The notes: generated by a model not told the origin, from the letters alone. 5,521 bases of DNA from CAYUIS01 sp964444825 (GCA_964444825.1 CAYUIS010000206.1:1-5521); one strand, 5' to 3'; positions 1 to 5,081 are shown, counted from the stretch's first letter. Program-made: numbers and translations.

Positions 1-153
1 GTCAACAACCTGGGGAGCGTGCTGCGCGCCCTGGGCGACCTGGCGGGGGCGCGGGAGGCCTACGAGCGGGCGTTAGGCATATTGGAGAGGTTCTTGCCCC
101 CGGATCACCCAAATATCAAGACGGTGCGGCGAAACCTGGAGGCTCTGGGATAG
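1..153 (+). CDS. C-terminal end of a TPR (kinesin-light-chain-like) repeat protein, partial
   Basis: The reading frame is open from the first base to a TAG at 151-153, giving 50 residues of a protein that starts outside the window. It begins VNNLGSVLRALGDLAGA and continues with AREAYERALGILER, then a P-DHPN-TVRRNLEAL ending. This is the signature of 42-residue TPR repeats of the kinesin-light-chain type (NNLG..L..LGD...A...YERAL.I.E....PDHP....V..NLA.L). In bacteria such tails commonly end large NB-ARC, CHAT, TIR or protease-fused proteins, where TPRs act as the sensor or scaffold. The N-terminal effector cannot be seen, so the full protein's role is unknown. The final half-repeat followed by a stop is the normal way these proteins end, so the C-terminus looks intact. 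It is separated from the next gene by about 550 bp of repeat-rich non-coding DNA and is probably not in its operon. Confidence 0.85.
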   Translation, partial: VNNLGSVLRALGDLAGAREAYERALGILERFLPPDHPNIKTVRRNLEALG

Positions 154-182
154 GCAACAGGGATCGAGACGAAAGACGCAAA

Positions 183-202
183 TGCCCGCAACGTTGGGGG
201 CA
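183..202. repeat. 20-bp near-perfect palindrome downstream of the TPR gene
   Basis: The 20 bases are self-complementary except for one G-G pair (188/197): arm TGCCC, then CAACGTTG at the centre, then GGGCA. It lies 30 bp past the TPR stop codon. It could fold as a stem with a short loop and act as a transcription end or mRNA-stabilising structure, but no T-run follows. A palindromic protein-binding site is equally possible. Confidence 0.4.
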
Positions 203-247
203 GGGAACTGCTCAGCTCGTGTCCATAACAGTGGCAGGCGTGAACTT

Positions 248-296
248 GACAGGATTCACATGATAGGGTCAGCGGAGGAATCCTGTTAATCCTGTC
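248..296. repeat. GACAGGATT / AATCCTGTC intergenic inverted repeat
   Basis: The arms GACAGGATT (248-256) and AATCCTGTC (288-296) are perfect 9-bp inverted repeats separated by 31 bp. The right arm is embedded in AATCCTGTTAATCCTGTC, where the TCCTGT core occurs twice in tandem. From memory, runs of this GACAGGATTAACAGGATT type are widespread as short non-coding repeats in many bacterial genomes. No function is assigned. Confidence 0.5.
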
Positions 297-315
297 GAAA
301 GAACGACCGGGGTGT

Positions 316-418
316 GTAGGGGCGAGGCATCCCCGAAATCTAACCGGGTGAGACGGCAGATTCTGGGGCCAGAGCAGGTTGGGAGACGGATACTTGCTTA
401 GGGATGCCTCGCCCCTAC
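316..418. repeat. 103-bp MITE-like element with perfect 18-bp terminal inverted repeats
   Basis: The left end GTAGGGGCGAGGCATCCC (316-333) is the exact reverse complement of the right end at 401-418. The 67-bp interior codes for nothing recognisable. A second copy starts at 5465 in the opposite orientation; its first 57 bp match the reverse complement of this element closely, including the interior CCTGCTCTGGCC block. Perfect termini plus a conserved interior at two sites indicate a dispersed, probably non-autonomous mobile repeat. A clear target-site duplication is not visible at the outer edges, so classification as a transposable MITE is inference. Confidence 0.75.
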
Positions 419-430
419 CGGCATGACAAG

Positions 431-494
431 GGAGGCCCCTGTTGCGTCGGGTGTGTTGGTGTAACCCCGTCTCGCGTAAGCGTTGAGTTGCGGC
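431..494 (+). repeat. 64-bp dispersed repeat, left copy
   Basis: This stretch matches 5306-5369 in the same orientation at about 55 of 64 positions without gaps. It shares the uninterrupted blocks GTGTGTTGGTGTAA and AGCGTTGAGTTGCGGC. A shorter, more diverged relative is at 5230-5260. No coding sequence runs through it. It may be a dispersed intergenic repeat family or the remnant of a duplicated boundary. Confidence 0.7.
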
Positions 495-520
495 AAACTC
501 CGCCGTAACGCAACCCACGC
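480..520. repeat. Imperfect hairpin GCGTTGAGTTGCGGC / GCCGTAACGCAACCCACGC
   Basis: The left arm (480-494) and right arm (502-520) pair imperfectly: the right arm reverse-complements to GCGTGGGTTGCG-TTAC-GGC. The loop is AACTCCG-like, 7 bases. The left arm is the end of the 64-bp repeat, so the hairpin seems to be part of that repeat's structure. In the right-hand copy (5306-5369) the matching second arm is not present. Confidence 0.45.
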
Positions 521-629
521 ACTCGCGGGGATGATACCTCGGTGGGCGATGAGGTGGGTCGCGAGTGAGCGGGGGAGGGAGCCAGGGAGGTCGATGCCGA
601 TGGTGATCGGGGGGTGGTGGTGAGGGGTT

Positions 630-657
630 TTGACTTCCAGGGGAATTGGGATATACT
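630..657 (+). promoter_or_regulatory. Sigma70-like promoter for the toxin-antitoxin gene cluster
   Basis: A -35 box TTGACT (630-635) and a -10 box TATACT (652-657) each differ from consensus at one position and are spaced 16 bp apart. Transcription would begin near 664, leaving a leader of roughly 39 bases before the ATG at 703. This is the best promoter-like match noticed in the window. Its position also argues against the alternative TTG start at 646, which would lie between the two boxes. Confidence 0.65.
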
Positions 658-702
658 GGGGTCATCTTCGGTAGCCAGCCATTTCACGAGAGAGATCAAC
701 AG

Positions 703-1020
703 ATGACAGAACAACCCGAGAAGGAAGTCAAGCTGAGATTGACGTGGCAAGATGCCTCGGACTTGCCAACTATCTATGCGAACCAGATGTACGTAACTCA
801 TGCCGGACCCGAGTTCTATGTGGTGTTTGGCGAGGTCGAGCTGCCTACACTGACCAACCTGACACCCGACGAGTTGGCGGATATGGGGGCTATCGAAGTA
901 AAACCTGTGGCCAAGTTGGTCTTTACTCCAGATGGCATCGTCCCGATCGCGAAGGCTTTGGTTGAGAACATCGACCGGTTTATGGCAAGACAGGAGTGTA
1001 GGAGAGAGGAGGATTCCTGA
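703..1020 (+). CDS. DUF3467-like small protein
   Basis: A 105-residue protein. I chose the ATG at 703 because it lies about 39 bases after the predicted transcription start and has a purine-rich GAGAGA just upstream; an in-frame TTG at 646 falls inside the promoter. The pattern I-YAN-Q-YV (residues 24-31), EF-VVFGEV (37-45), then VAKLVFTPDGIVPIAKALVENIDRF (69-93) matches what I know of the DUF3467 family: a YaN.v.v....ef.ldFg core followed by R/K-v.lsp..a..l...L..n...ye. That family has no established function. The charged tail (R-R-E-E-D-S) ends in a TGA that overlaps the next gene's ATG by one base, so the two are translationally coupled and probably one transcript with the antitoxin and toxin. 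Whether it takes part in the toxin-antitoxin system is unknown. The family call is from memory of the motif. Confidence 0.75.
   Translation: MTEQPEKEVKLRLTWQDASDLPTIYANQMYVTHAGPEFYVVFGEVELPTLTNLTPDELADMGAIEVKPVAKLVFTPDGIVPIAKALVENIDRFMARQECRREEDS
1007..1012 (+). promoter_or_regulatory. Strong ribosome binding site (AGGAGG) for the antitoxin
   Basis: A full AGGAGG lies 7 bases before the ATG at 1020, inside the end of the upstream gene. It fixes the antitoxin start at the ATG that overlaps the preceding TGA (TGATG) and implies efficient coupled translation. By contrast the toxin start at 1329 has no comparable site, which fits the usual excess of antitoxin over toxin. Confidence 0.75.
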
Positions 1021-1310
1021 TGGGCCTGGTATCCGTAAGACACTATCAGCAGATCCCGGTCTCTTTGCGTCCGCGTGGAACCAACACAGCCGGGGATACC
1101 GTTACCGTGGTCTTGAGCACCGCTTCGACCAGTAGTGTAAGTGTGGCTGGAGATGTTCGTCAAACACGCCTCGATCAGGCGTGGTTCTGGACACCGACCT
1201 GGCAAGCAATGGAGCGGGAGGCAGACGAAGATCTCGTAGCGGGGCGTTATGATGATTTTGACACCCTGGACGATTTTATCGATGATCTCGAAAGGCTGAT
1301 GGAAGAATAG
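1020..1310 (+). CDS. Type II antitoxin (RelB/AbrB-type partner of a RelE-family toxin)
   Basis: A 96-residue protein. The C-terminal half, W-TP-WQAMEREADEDL-AGRYDDFD with DDFIDDLERLMEE (residues 57-96), is the acidic toxin-wrapping tail typical of small antitoxins encoded directly before RelE/ParE toxins (pattern W.TPEWQ..EREADED...GR...FD...DFL..L). The N-terminal half (SVRHYQQIPVSLRP, then AGDTVTV at 24-30) resembles a degenerate SpoVT/AbrB swapped-hairpin DNA-binding domain (...GQITLP..LR......GD.V.V) but is about two residues short between Q-I and G-D; that assignment is inference. The role would be to neutralise the toxin and repress the operon. It overlaps the DUF3467-like gene by one base and ends 18 bp before the toxin ATG. 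The pairing and order (antitoxin first) are classic. Confidence 0.8.
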   Translation: MGLVSVRHYQQIPVSLRPRGTNTAGDTVTVVLSTASTSSVSVAGDVRQTRLDQAWFWTPTWQAMEREADEDLVAGRYDDFDTLDDFIDDLERLMEE

Positions 1311-1328
1311 TGCCCAAAGACCTGTGGG

Positions 1329-1607
1329 ATGATACACCGAAGAACCGGACGGTTCAAGAAATCCTTCAAAAAGCTGCACCCGGACATTCAGAAGAAGGCA
1401 GTCGAAGCTTTCAAGTTGTTCAGAGATAACCCGAGTCATCCATCTTTGAGGATCGAGAAGCTTGGCGGAACCGACGGTATCTGGTCGGGGCACGTCGATG
1501 ATCACTACGTCTGGACATTTCACTTTGAGGTTGATCCAGACACTGGTGAAAGAGTGTGTGCTCATCGGGTAATTGACTGCCACGATGAGGTCTACAAGAA
1601 CCCATAA
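1329..1607 (+). CDS. RelE/ParE-superfamily toxin
   Basis: A 92-residue basic protein of the usual length for this superfamily. Residues 5-45 (RTGRFKKSFKKL, P-DIQKKAVEAFKLFRDNP-HPSLRIEKL) match the two N-terminal helices of RelE/ParE toxins. G-TDGIWSGHVDDHYVW (47-62) is the start of the sheet, and IDCHDEVYKNP (82-92) matches the family's C-terminal I..HDEY motif. H85 and Y89 are candidate active-site residues by analogy with YafQ/YoeB-type ribosome-dependent mRNA nucleases. ParE-like gyrase poisons share the fold, so the biochemical target is uncertain. The ATG at 1329 is preferred, although it lacks a good Shine-Dalgarno and probably relies on re-initiation after the antitoxin stop 18 bp upstream. 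The next gene follows after 51 bp. Confidence 0.85.
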   Translation: MIHRRTGRFKKSFKKLHPDIQKKAVEAFKLFRDNPSHPSLRIEKLGGTDGIWSGHVDDHYVWTFHFEVDPDTGERVCAHRVIDCHDEVYKNP

Positions 1608-1647
1608 GGACACTCCCCGGCAGGATTGAGATATGTTAGCCATATCC

Positions 1648-1653
1648 AGGAGG
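1648..1653 (+). promoter_or_regulatory. Ribosome binding site (AGGAGG) for the Panacea-like gene
   Basis: AGGAGG, extended by three further G, sits 5 bases before the ATG at 1659. This selects 1659 over an in-frame TTG at 1626, which would add 11 residues and has no such site. Confidence 0.7.
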
Positions 1654-1658
1654 GGGAA

Positions 1659-2174
1659 ATGGCAACCAGGTGTGCGTTTGACCTGCAGAAATCGATAGAG
1701 ACGATTCTCTACGTCGCTCAGAGACAGACCAACCTCTATCATCTCCTCAAGGTCCTCTACTTTGCCGATAAGGAACACTTGGCCCGGTACGGGCGCACCA
1801 TCTGTGGCGACAGCTACGTCGCGATGAGGCTGGGGCCGGTGCCGAGCGGCGCGTATGACGTCATCAAGTGTGCTTGCGGGGATGGGACATTCTTGTACGA
1901 CGAGTCCATTTCCGAAGCTATCGGGGTGCGCAACCGTGTGGCCATTGCCCCTCTGAGGGATGCTGACCTCGAATTCCTGAGCGAATCGGACATAGAGTGC
2001 CTCGACTGGGCTGTCGAGAAATATGGGCAAATGCCATTTCCTCAGCTCAGGGATCTAAGCCACGAGGATCCTGCTTATAAAGCAGCCGATGAGGGCGACT
2101 TTATCTCGCTTGAGGAGATAGCCAAGACTCTCCCGGACAGTGAATTGCTCCTGGAGCACCTGTTTGATGCCTGA
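1659..2174 (+). CDS. Panacea-domain (SocA/GepA-like, DUF4065) antitoxin
   Basis: A 171-residue protein covering a complete Panacea domain. Diagnostic blocks are L-KVLYFADKEHLARYGR (30-46), GDSYVAM-LGPVPSGAYDVIK (50-70) and, near the C-terminus, L-DLSHEDPAY-AA. These match the L.YfaD..hl..yG..i.gd.y.a...GPvps..yd...k core of the family. Panacea proteins act as antitoxins that neutralise very different toxins encoded beside them, and SocA also works as a proteolytic adaptor. The downstream gene starts 5 bp after the TGA, the usual bicistronic toxin-antitoxin spacing. The gene may be co-transcribed with the RelE-type pair that ends 51 bp upstream, as no strong promoter lies between. The domain appears full length without disruption. 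Confidence 0.85.
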   Translation: MATRCAFDLQKSIETILYVAQRQTNLYHLLKVLYFADKEHLARYGRTICGDSYVAMRLGPVPSGAYDVIKCACGDGTFLYDESISEAIGVRNRVAIAPLRDADLEFLSESDIECLDWAVEKYGQMPFPQLRDLSHEDPAYKAADEGDFISLEEIAKTLPDSELLLEHLFDA

Positions 2175-2179
2175 GCACT

Positions 2180-2545
2180 ATGGGGAGTTTGGCGACCAGC
2201 TTTCCAGAAGATCTCAGGCGTGGGCACATCACCAGGCATCTGACCCCTGGTTGGGTGTTGTATCTGTACTGCGAGTTCACGAATCCTCACAAAGAGAAAT
2301 ACGTTCTATTGGCCTCCTACGATACACCCCCGCTCTTGTTTGTGATAAACTCGGAGATCAACAGCTACAAACGGAGCAAGCCCGACTTGCTCAATTGTCA
2401 GGTGCAACTCAAGGCATCAGATTATGATTTCCTCTTGCACGATTCGTATGTGGATTGCAGCAAGGTGATCAATTGCGTTGACAAGGGGCAGATCGAAGCT
2501 CAGCTTCTGGCCAGCGTGGGAAGGATAAAAGGGGAGATCAACTAG
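2180..2545 (+). CDS. Partner (putative toxin) of the Panacea antitoxin, possibly truncated by an in-frame TAG
   Basis: The reading frame gives 121 residues to a TAG at 2543-2545. Residues 22-60 (TPGWVLYLYCEF, then EKYVLLASYDTPPLLFVINSEI) and 86-121 (L-HDSYVDCSKVINCVDKGQIEAQL...RIKGEIN) suggest a small beta-barrel protein like PemK/MazF, where a PGdi.lv.f......yvlv.s.....l.v.N segment is followed by dSyid..ki and a final i...ig.i helix. This fold call is inference; no catalytic residues can be assigned with certainty. The start ATG is 5 bp after the Panacea stop and has no own Shine-Dalgarno, so it is probably translated by coupling. After the TAG the same frame stays open for 29 codons and yields residues that look like the family's normal tail (see 2546-2635), so the gene may be a nonsense-interrupted, inactive or shortened form of a ~151-residue protein. 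Confidence 0.65.
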   Translation: MGSLATSFPEDLRRGHITRHLTPGWVLYLYCEFTNPHKEKYVLLASYDTPPLLFVINSEINSYKRSKPDLLNCQVQLKASDYDFLLHDSYVDCSKVINCVDKGQIEAQLLASVGRIKGEIN

Positions 2546-2635
2546 GCGACCAAGAGCGAGATCGTCAAGGTTGTAAGCAGTGCTAGGACGGTCAGTCCTA
2601 GGCATAAAGGGTTGATCCTTGCTGCCCTCGCATAG
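2546..2635 (+). pseudogene. Detached C-terminal tail of the Panacea partner, downstream of the TAG
   Basis: Continuing the frame of 2180-2545 past its TAG gives 29 sense codons and a second TAG at 2633-2635. The residues read ATKSEIVKVVSSARTVSP followed by RHKGLILAALA: a short amphipathic helix, then a basic S-P-R-H-K motif and a hydrophobic end. From memory, full-length members of this Panacea-linked family end in a similar GEI....k..I...v..s.TiSprHk.lI...L tail, which is why I read this as the lost end rather than random sequence. An open run of 29 codons alone is weak statistical evidence. Confidence 0.5.
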
Positions 2636-2653
2636 GGGGACAGAGTCTCAGGG

Positions 2654-2782
2654 ATGACCAACGACCCAAATCACACCGACCCCACCGACCAGATCATCAC
2701 CCAAGGCCGAGCCCTGGTGCGAGCTATCGAGGCTATGGACATCATCACGCCTACTGGCGGGTTCGCAGGAGTAACGTATTGA
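2654..2782 (+). CDS. Short hypothetical ORF of 42 residues (doubtful)
   Basis: ATG at 2654 to TGA at 2780-2782. The peptide opens MTNDPNHTDPTDQIITQGRA and continues LVRAIEAMDIITPTGGFAGVTY, with one predicted amphipathic helix (about residues 11-30). A G-rich run (2636-2641) upstream is 12 bases from the ATG, farther than ideal. I do not recognise it. It could be a genuine small protein, a remnant of a longer gene, or chance. It lies between the toxin-antitoxin block and the kinase gene with about 100 bp to the latter. Confidence 0.25.
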   Translation: MTNDPNHTDPTDQIITQGRALVRAIEAMDIITPTGGFAGVTY

Positions 2783-2873
2783 CCGCACGCCCTAGCTCCA
2801 GTGCGCCAAGGCGTTGTCCCGAATGGAACGAGGCAACAGAGGGAATCCCGGAGCAAGTGCCGCCACCGAATCT

Positions 2874-2878
2874 GGAGG
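2874..2878 (+). promoter_or_regulatory. Ribosome binding site (GGAGG) fixing the kinase start
   Basis: GGAGG lies 7 bases before the ATG at 2886. The kinase domain begins about 11 residues after that ATG (GHYRIIEKIGEGG), the normal distance for bacterial kinases. The upstream in-frame TTG at 2814 would add 24 low-complexity residues with no known domain, so 2886 is preferred. Confidence 0.7.
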
Positions 2879-2885
2879 AAGTAGT

Positions 2886-5081
2886 ATGACTGCCCTGATC
2901 GGCGACACGCTAGGCCACTACCGCATCATTGAGAAGATCGGTGAAGGTGGTATGGCCACGGTCTACAAGTCCTATCAATCCGGCCTTGAGCGCTACGTAG
3001 CGGTCAAGGTCCTGCCCCCGCTCCACGCCGAGCAGCCTGGCTTTAGCGAACGCTTCCAACGCGAGGCCAAAGCTATCGCCAATTTGCACCACCCCAACAT
3101 CCTACCTGTCTACGACTATGGGCAGGAGGAGGGTTACAGCTTTATTGTGATGCGCTACATCGAAGGGGCGCGTACTCTCAAAGAGGCGATGCAAATCCCC
3201 CTCAGCCTGGTGCAGGTAGCAGACCTCATCGGACAGGTCGCTGCTGCGCTGGATCACGCGCATCAACAAGGAGTCATCCACCGGGACGTGAAACCGAGCA
3301 ACGTGCTGATGGATGGCGATTGGGCTTTGCTCACCGACTTTGGGCTGGCCAGAATGGCGGAGGTCTCGATGAAGCTGACGGGTACCGGGGTGGGAATTGG
3401 CACGCCGGCCTACATGTCACCGGAGCAGGGCCAGGGATCGCCGGTGGACCACCGGACCGACATCTATTCTCTGGGGATTATCCTCTTTGAGATGTTGACC
3501 CGCCAGATCCCTCACAACGCCGAGACTCCATTTGCTATCGTCATCAAGCGGCTCACCGAACCGCTGCCGCTGCCACGTGCCATCAACCCCAAAATCCCTG
3601 AACCGGTGGAGCGGGTGATCCTCAAGGCGTTGGCCAAGGCTCCGGAAGATCGTTACCAGAGTGCAGGGGAGATGGCGCAAGCCTTGAAAGGGGCTCTGGA
3701 ACTGGCAAGTGGGCGAGTGGCGGGCGCGCGGGAAGCGACGACGCGGCAGATGGAACTGGAGCAGCTTTACCAGGAAGCTCAGGCCAAGGTCGAGAGCGGA
3801 GATTGGGCGGAGGCAAAGGACCTGTGCCAGCAGATTGAGGTTTTGGAAGGGCGTGGCTACCGCGATGTTGGTGAGCTGCTGGAGAGGGCTGAACAAGGGC
3901 TGCGCCAGAGACAGGCCATGGAAGAACGGCAAGCACACCTGGCTCAACTCTACGCACAGTTGCAGAAGGCCATCGAGGGCCAGGACTGGGGTAGGGTACT
4001 GACCTTGGGTGAGCGCATACGGGCCGAAGACGCCAGCTACCGGGATGTGGCGGAGTTGATGGCTTATGCGCGCGGACAATTGGACCGCCCGCAGCGCAGG
4101 CCGATACCGTCCTGGGCCTGGATCGTGGGTGGGGTGGCAGTGGTGGCGTTGCTGGTGTTCTTGGGAAATCTGGCGTTTAACGGGGGATCTGCGCGAGAGC
4201 CAACGCCCACCCAAGCATCGACTCTTGCGCCAGTTGCGGCGGCAGCGGTGACTACACCCACACCTGCGCCCACCCAGGCACGAACGCCTACGAGCACTCG
4301 CACAGCCACGCCTACCGCAACACCGGGCACCTCATCATTCTCTTCCGTGCACCCTACCCAGATTCGGCCTGCCGACGGTATGGTGATGGTCTACGTACCA
4401 GGTGGCACCTTCCAGATGGGTAGCGACGAGAGCGACTCGGGTGCCGATGACGACGAGTTCCCCCAGCATGCTGTCACCCTCGACTCGTTCTGGATCGACC
4501 AGACGGAGGTGACCAACGCTCAATACCGTCAGTGTGCGGAGGCGGGGGATTGTGACGCGCCGTTACGCAGCAGTTCATACACCCGTGACTCCTATTACGA
4601 TGACAGTGCCTACGATGACTATCCGGTCATCAATGTAAATTGGAACGAGGCGGATGCTTACTGCAAGTGGGCGAGGGCGCGATTGCTGACAGAGGCCGAG
4701 TGGGAGTACGCAGCGCGGGGCGAACGGGGCTCTGTCTATCCCTGGGGGGATAGCCCACCCGATGATACGCTGCTGAACTATGGCGGTGATCTGGGCGATA
4801 CCACAGAGGTTGGTTCGTATCCTGATGGCGCCAGCTGGTGCGGGGCGCTAGATATGTCAGGCAACGTCTGGGAGTGGGTGGCCGATTGGTACGGCGACTA
4901 CCCGTCCGAGGCGCAGGCGAACCCTACCGGCCCGGCGGATAGCCACTACAAGGTGTTGCGCGGGGGTTCGTTCTACTACCTTTGGCGCCACGTCCGCGTG
5001 GCGTACCGCTACAGCAACTACCCAATCCATCGCCACAACCTCATCGGGTTTCGGTGTGCGGGATCTGCTCCAGGAGGGTGA
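2886..5081 (+). CDS. Transmembrane Ser/Thr protein kinase with C-terminal FGE-sulfatase/C-type-lectin-like domain
   Basis: A 731-residue modular protein. The Hanks-type kinase domain spans about 12-270 and has every key motif: glycine loop G-E-GGMATVY (19-27), VAVK with K41, helix-C E60, HRDVKPSN (132-139), DFG (151-153), GTPAYMSPEQ (172-181) and DRYQSA (255-260), so it should be active. Residues about 289-400 hold two ~60-residue helical repeats (Y..A....GDW..A ... YRDV at 325 and 385). A single membrane segment (about 410-431) and a Thr/Pro/Ala-rich linker (about 433-495) put the rest outside the cytoplasm. Residues 499-727 form an FGE-sulfatase fold: VPGGTFQMGS, WIDQTEVTNAQY, RLLTEAEWEYAARG (599-612), YPWGD, MSGNVWEWV (657-665), RGGSF (692-696) and GFRCA (721-725). 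The cysteine pair needed for formylglycine formation is absent, so this is probably a binding domain that signals to the kinase. The C-terminal ~35 residues look diversified (see 4953-5060). Confidence 0.93.
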   Translation: MTALIGDTLGHYRIIEKIGEGGMATVYKSYQSGLERYVAVKVLPPLHAEQPGFSERFQREAKAIANLHHPNILPVYDYGQEEGYSFIVMRYIEGARTLKEAMQIPLSLVQVADLIGQVAAALDHAHQQGVIHRDVKPSNVLMDGDWALLTDFGLARMAEVSMKLTGTGVGIGTPAYMSPEQGQGSPVDHRTDIYSLGIILFEMLTRQIPHNAETPFAIVIKRLTEPLPLPRAINPKIPEPVERVILKALAKAPEDRYQSAGEMAQALKGALELASGRVAGAREATTRQMELEQLYQEAQAKVESGDWAEAKDLCQQIEVLEGRGYRDVGELLERAEQGLRQRQAMEERQAHLAQLYAQLQKAIEGQDWGRVLTLGERIRAEDASYRDVAELMAYARGQLDRPQRRPIPSWAWIVGGVAVVALLVFLGNLAFNGGSAREPTPTQASTLAPVAAAAVTTPTPAPTQARTPTSTRTATPTATPGTSSFSSVHPTQIRPADGMVMVYVPGGTFQMGSDESDSGADDDEFPQHAVTLDSFWIDQTEVTNAQYRQCAEAGDCDAPLRSSSYTRDSYYDDSAYDDYPVINVNWNEADAYCKWARARLLTEAEWEYAARGERGSVYPWGDSPPDDTLLNYGGDLGDTTEVGSYPDGASWCGALDMSGNVWEWVADWYGDYPSEAQANPTGPADSHYKVLRGGSFYYLWRHVRVAYRYSNYPIHRHNLIGFRCAGSAPGG
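4953..5060 (+). other. Candidate DGR variable region (VR) at the 3' end of the kinase-FGE gene
   Basis: This stretch encodes V-L-RGGSF through IGFRCA (residues 690-725). Between TTC at 4971 and ATC at 5043, 21 of 25 codons end in C or T (19 in C), and they are enriched for TAC, CAC, CGC, AAC, ATC and CTC: all reachable from AAC/AAT by changing adenines. The fixed positions R, A, R, P, R and IGFR match the frame of FGE/C-type-lectin DGR targets, whose template reads RGGSW-N-rich...R.A.RNNN.P..RNNN.IGFR. The G/C-rich end from ATCGGGTTTCGG onward would serve as the initiation-of-homology part. The matching template repeat and reverse transcriptase are not in this window. Confidence 0.5.

Larger units (their letters stand above)
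154..702. other. Repeat-rich intergenic region without a convincing gene
   Basis: No open frame here has a recognisable motif together with a ribosome binding site. The long minus-strand frames are Pro/Arg-rich and repetitive, as expected from GC-rich repeats. In order, the region holds a 20-bp near-palindrome (183-202), a GACAGGATT inverted repeat (248-296), a 103-bp element with terminal inverted repeats (316-418), a 64-bp dispersed repeat with an attached hairpin (431-520), a G/purine-rich stretch on the + strand (about 540-627) in which I see no further structure, and a promoter (630-657). Confidence 0.8.

Noticed and set aside
646..702. Extended TTG start for the DUF3467-like gene.
   Set aside because: It falls between the -35 and -10 boxes and would not be in the transcript; the ATG at 703 fits better.
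105..801. Two minus-strand frames (105-665 and 415-801) crossing the left intergenic region.
   Set aside because: They run through terminal inverted repeats and dispersed repeats, are Pro/Arg/Ser-rich without domains, and lack a ribosome binding site.
816..2030. 404-codon open frame on the minus strand.
   Set aside because: It lies antisense to four + strand genes that have recognisable family motifs, ribosome binding sites and tight spacing. Its own translation shows no domain I recognise, so it is probably a codon-bias shadow.
2543..2545. TAG as a recoded codon (pyrrolysine or programmed readthrough).
   Set aside because: No other gene here shows internal TAG, several genes stop at TAG normally, and no stimulatory structure is evident; a nonsense mutation is simpler.
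2583..2601. CTAGGAC/GTCCTAG inverted repeat with a 5-base spacer, considered as a terminator or promoter element.
   Set aside because: It lies in the continuing frame encoding the tail of the Panacea partner (Ala-Arg-Thr-Val-Ser-Pro-Arg), has no T-run, and has no paired -35/-10 boxes.
3417..4214. 265-codon minus-strand frame inside the kinase gene.
   Set aside because: It is antisense to the unmistakable kinase domain and helical repeats and has no motif of its own.
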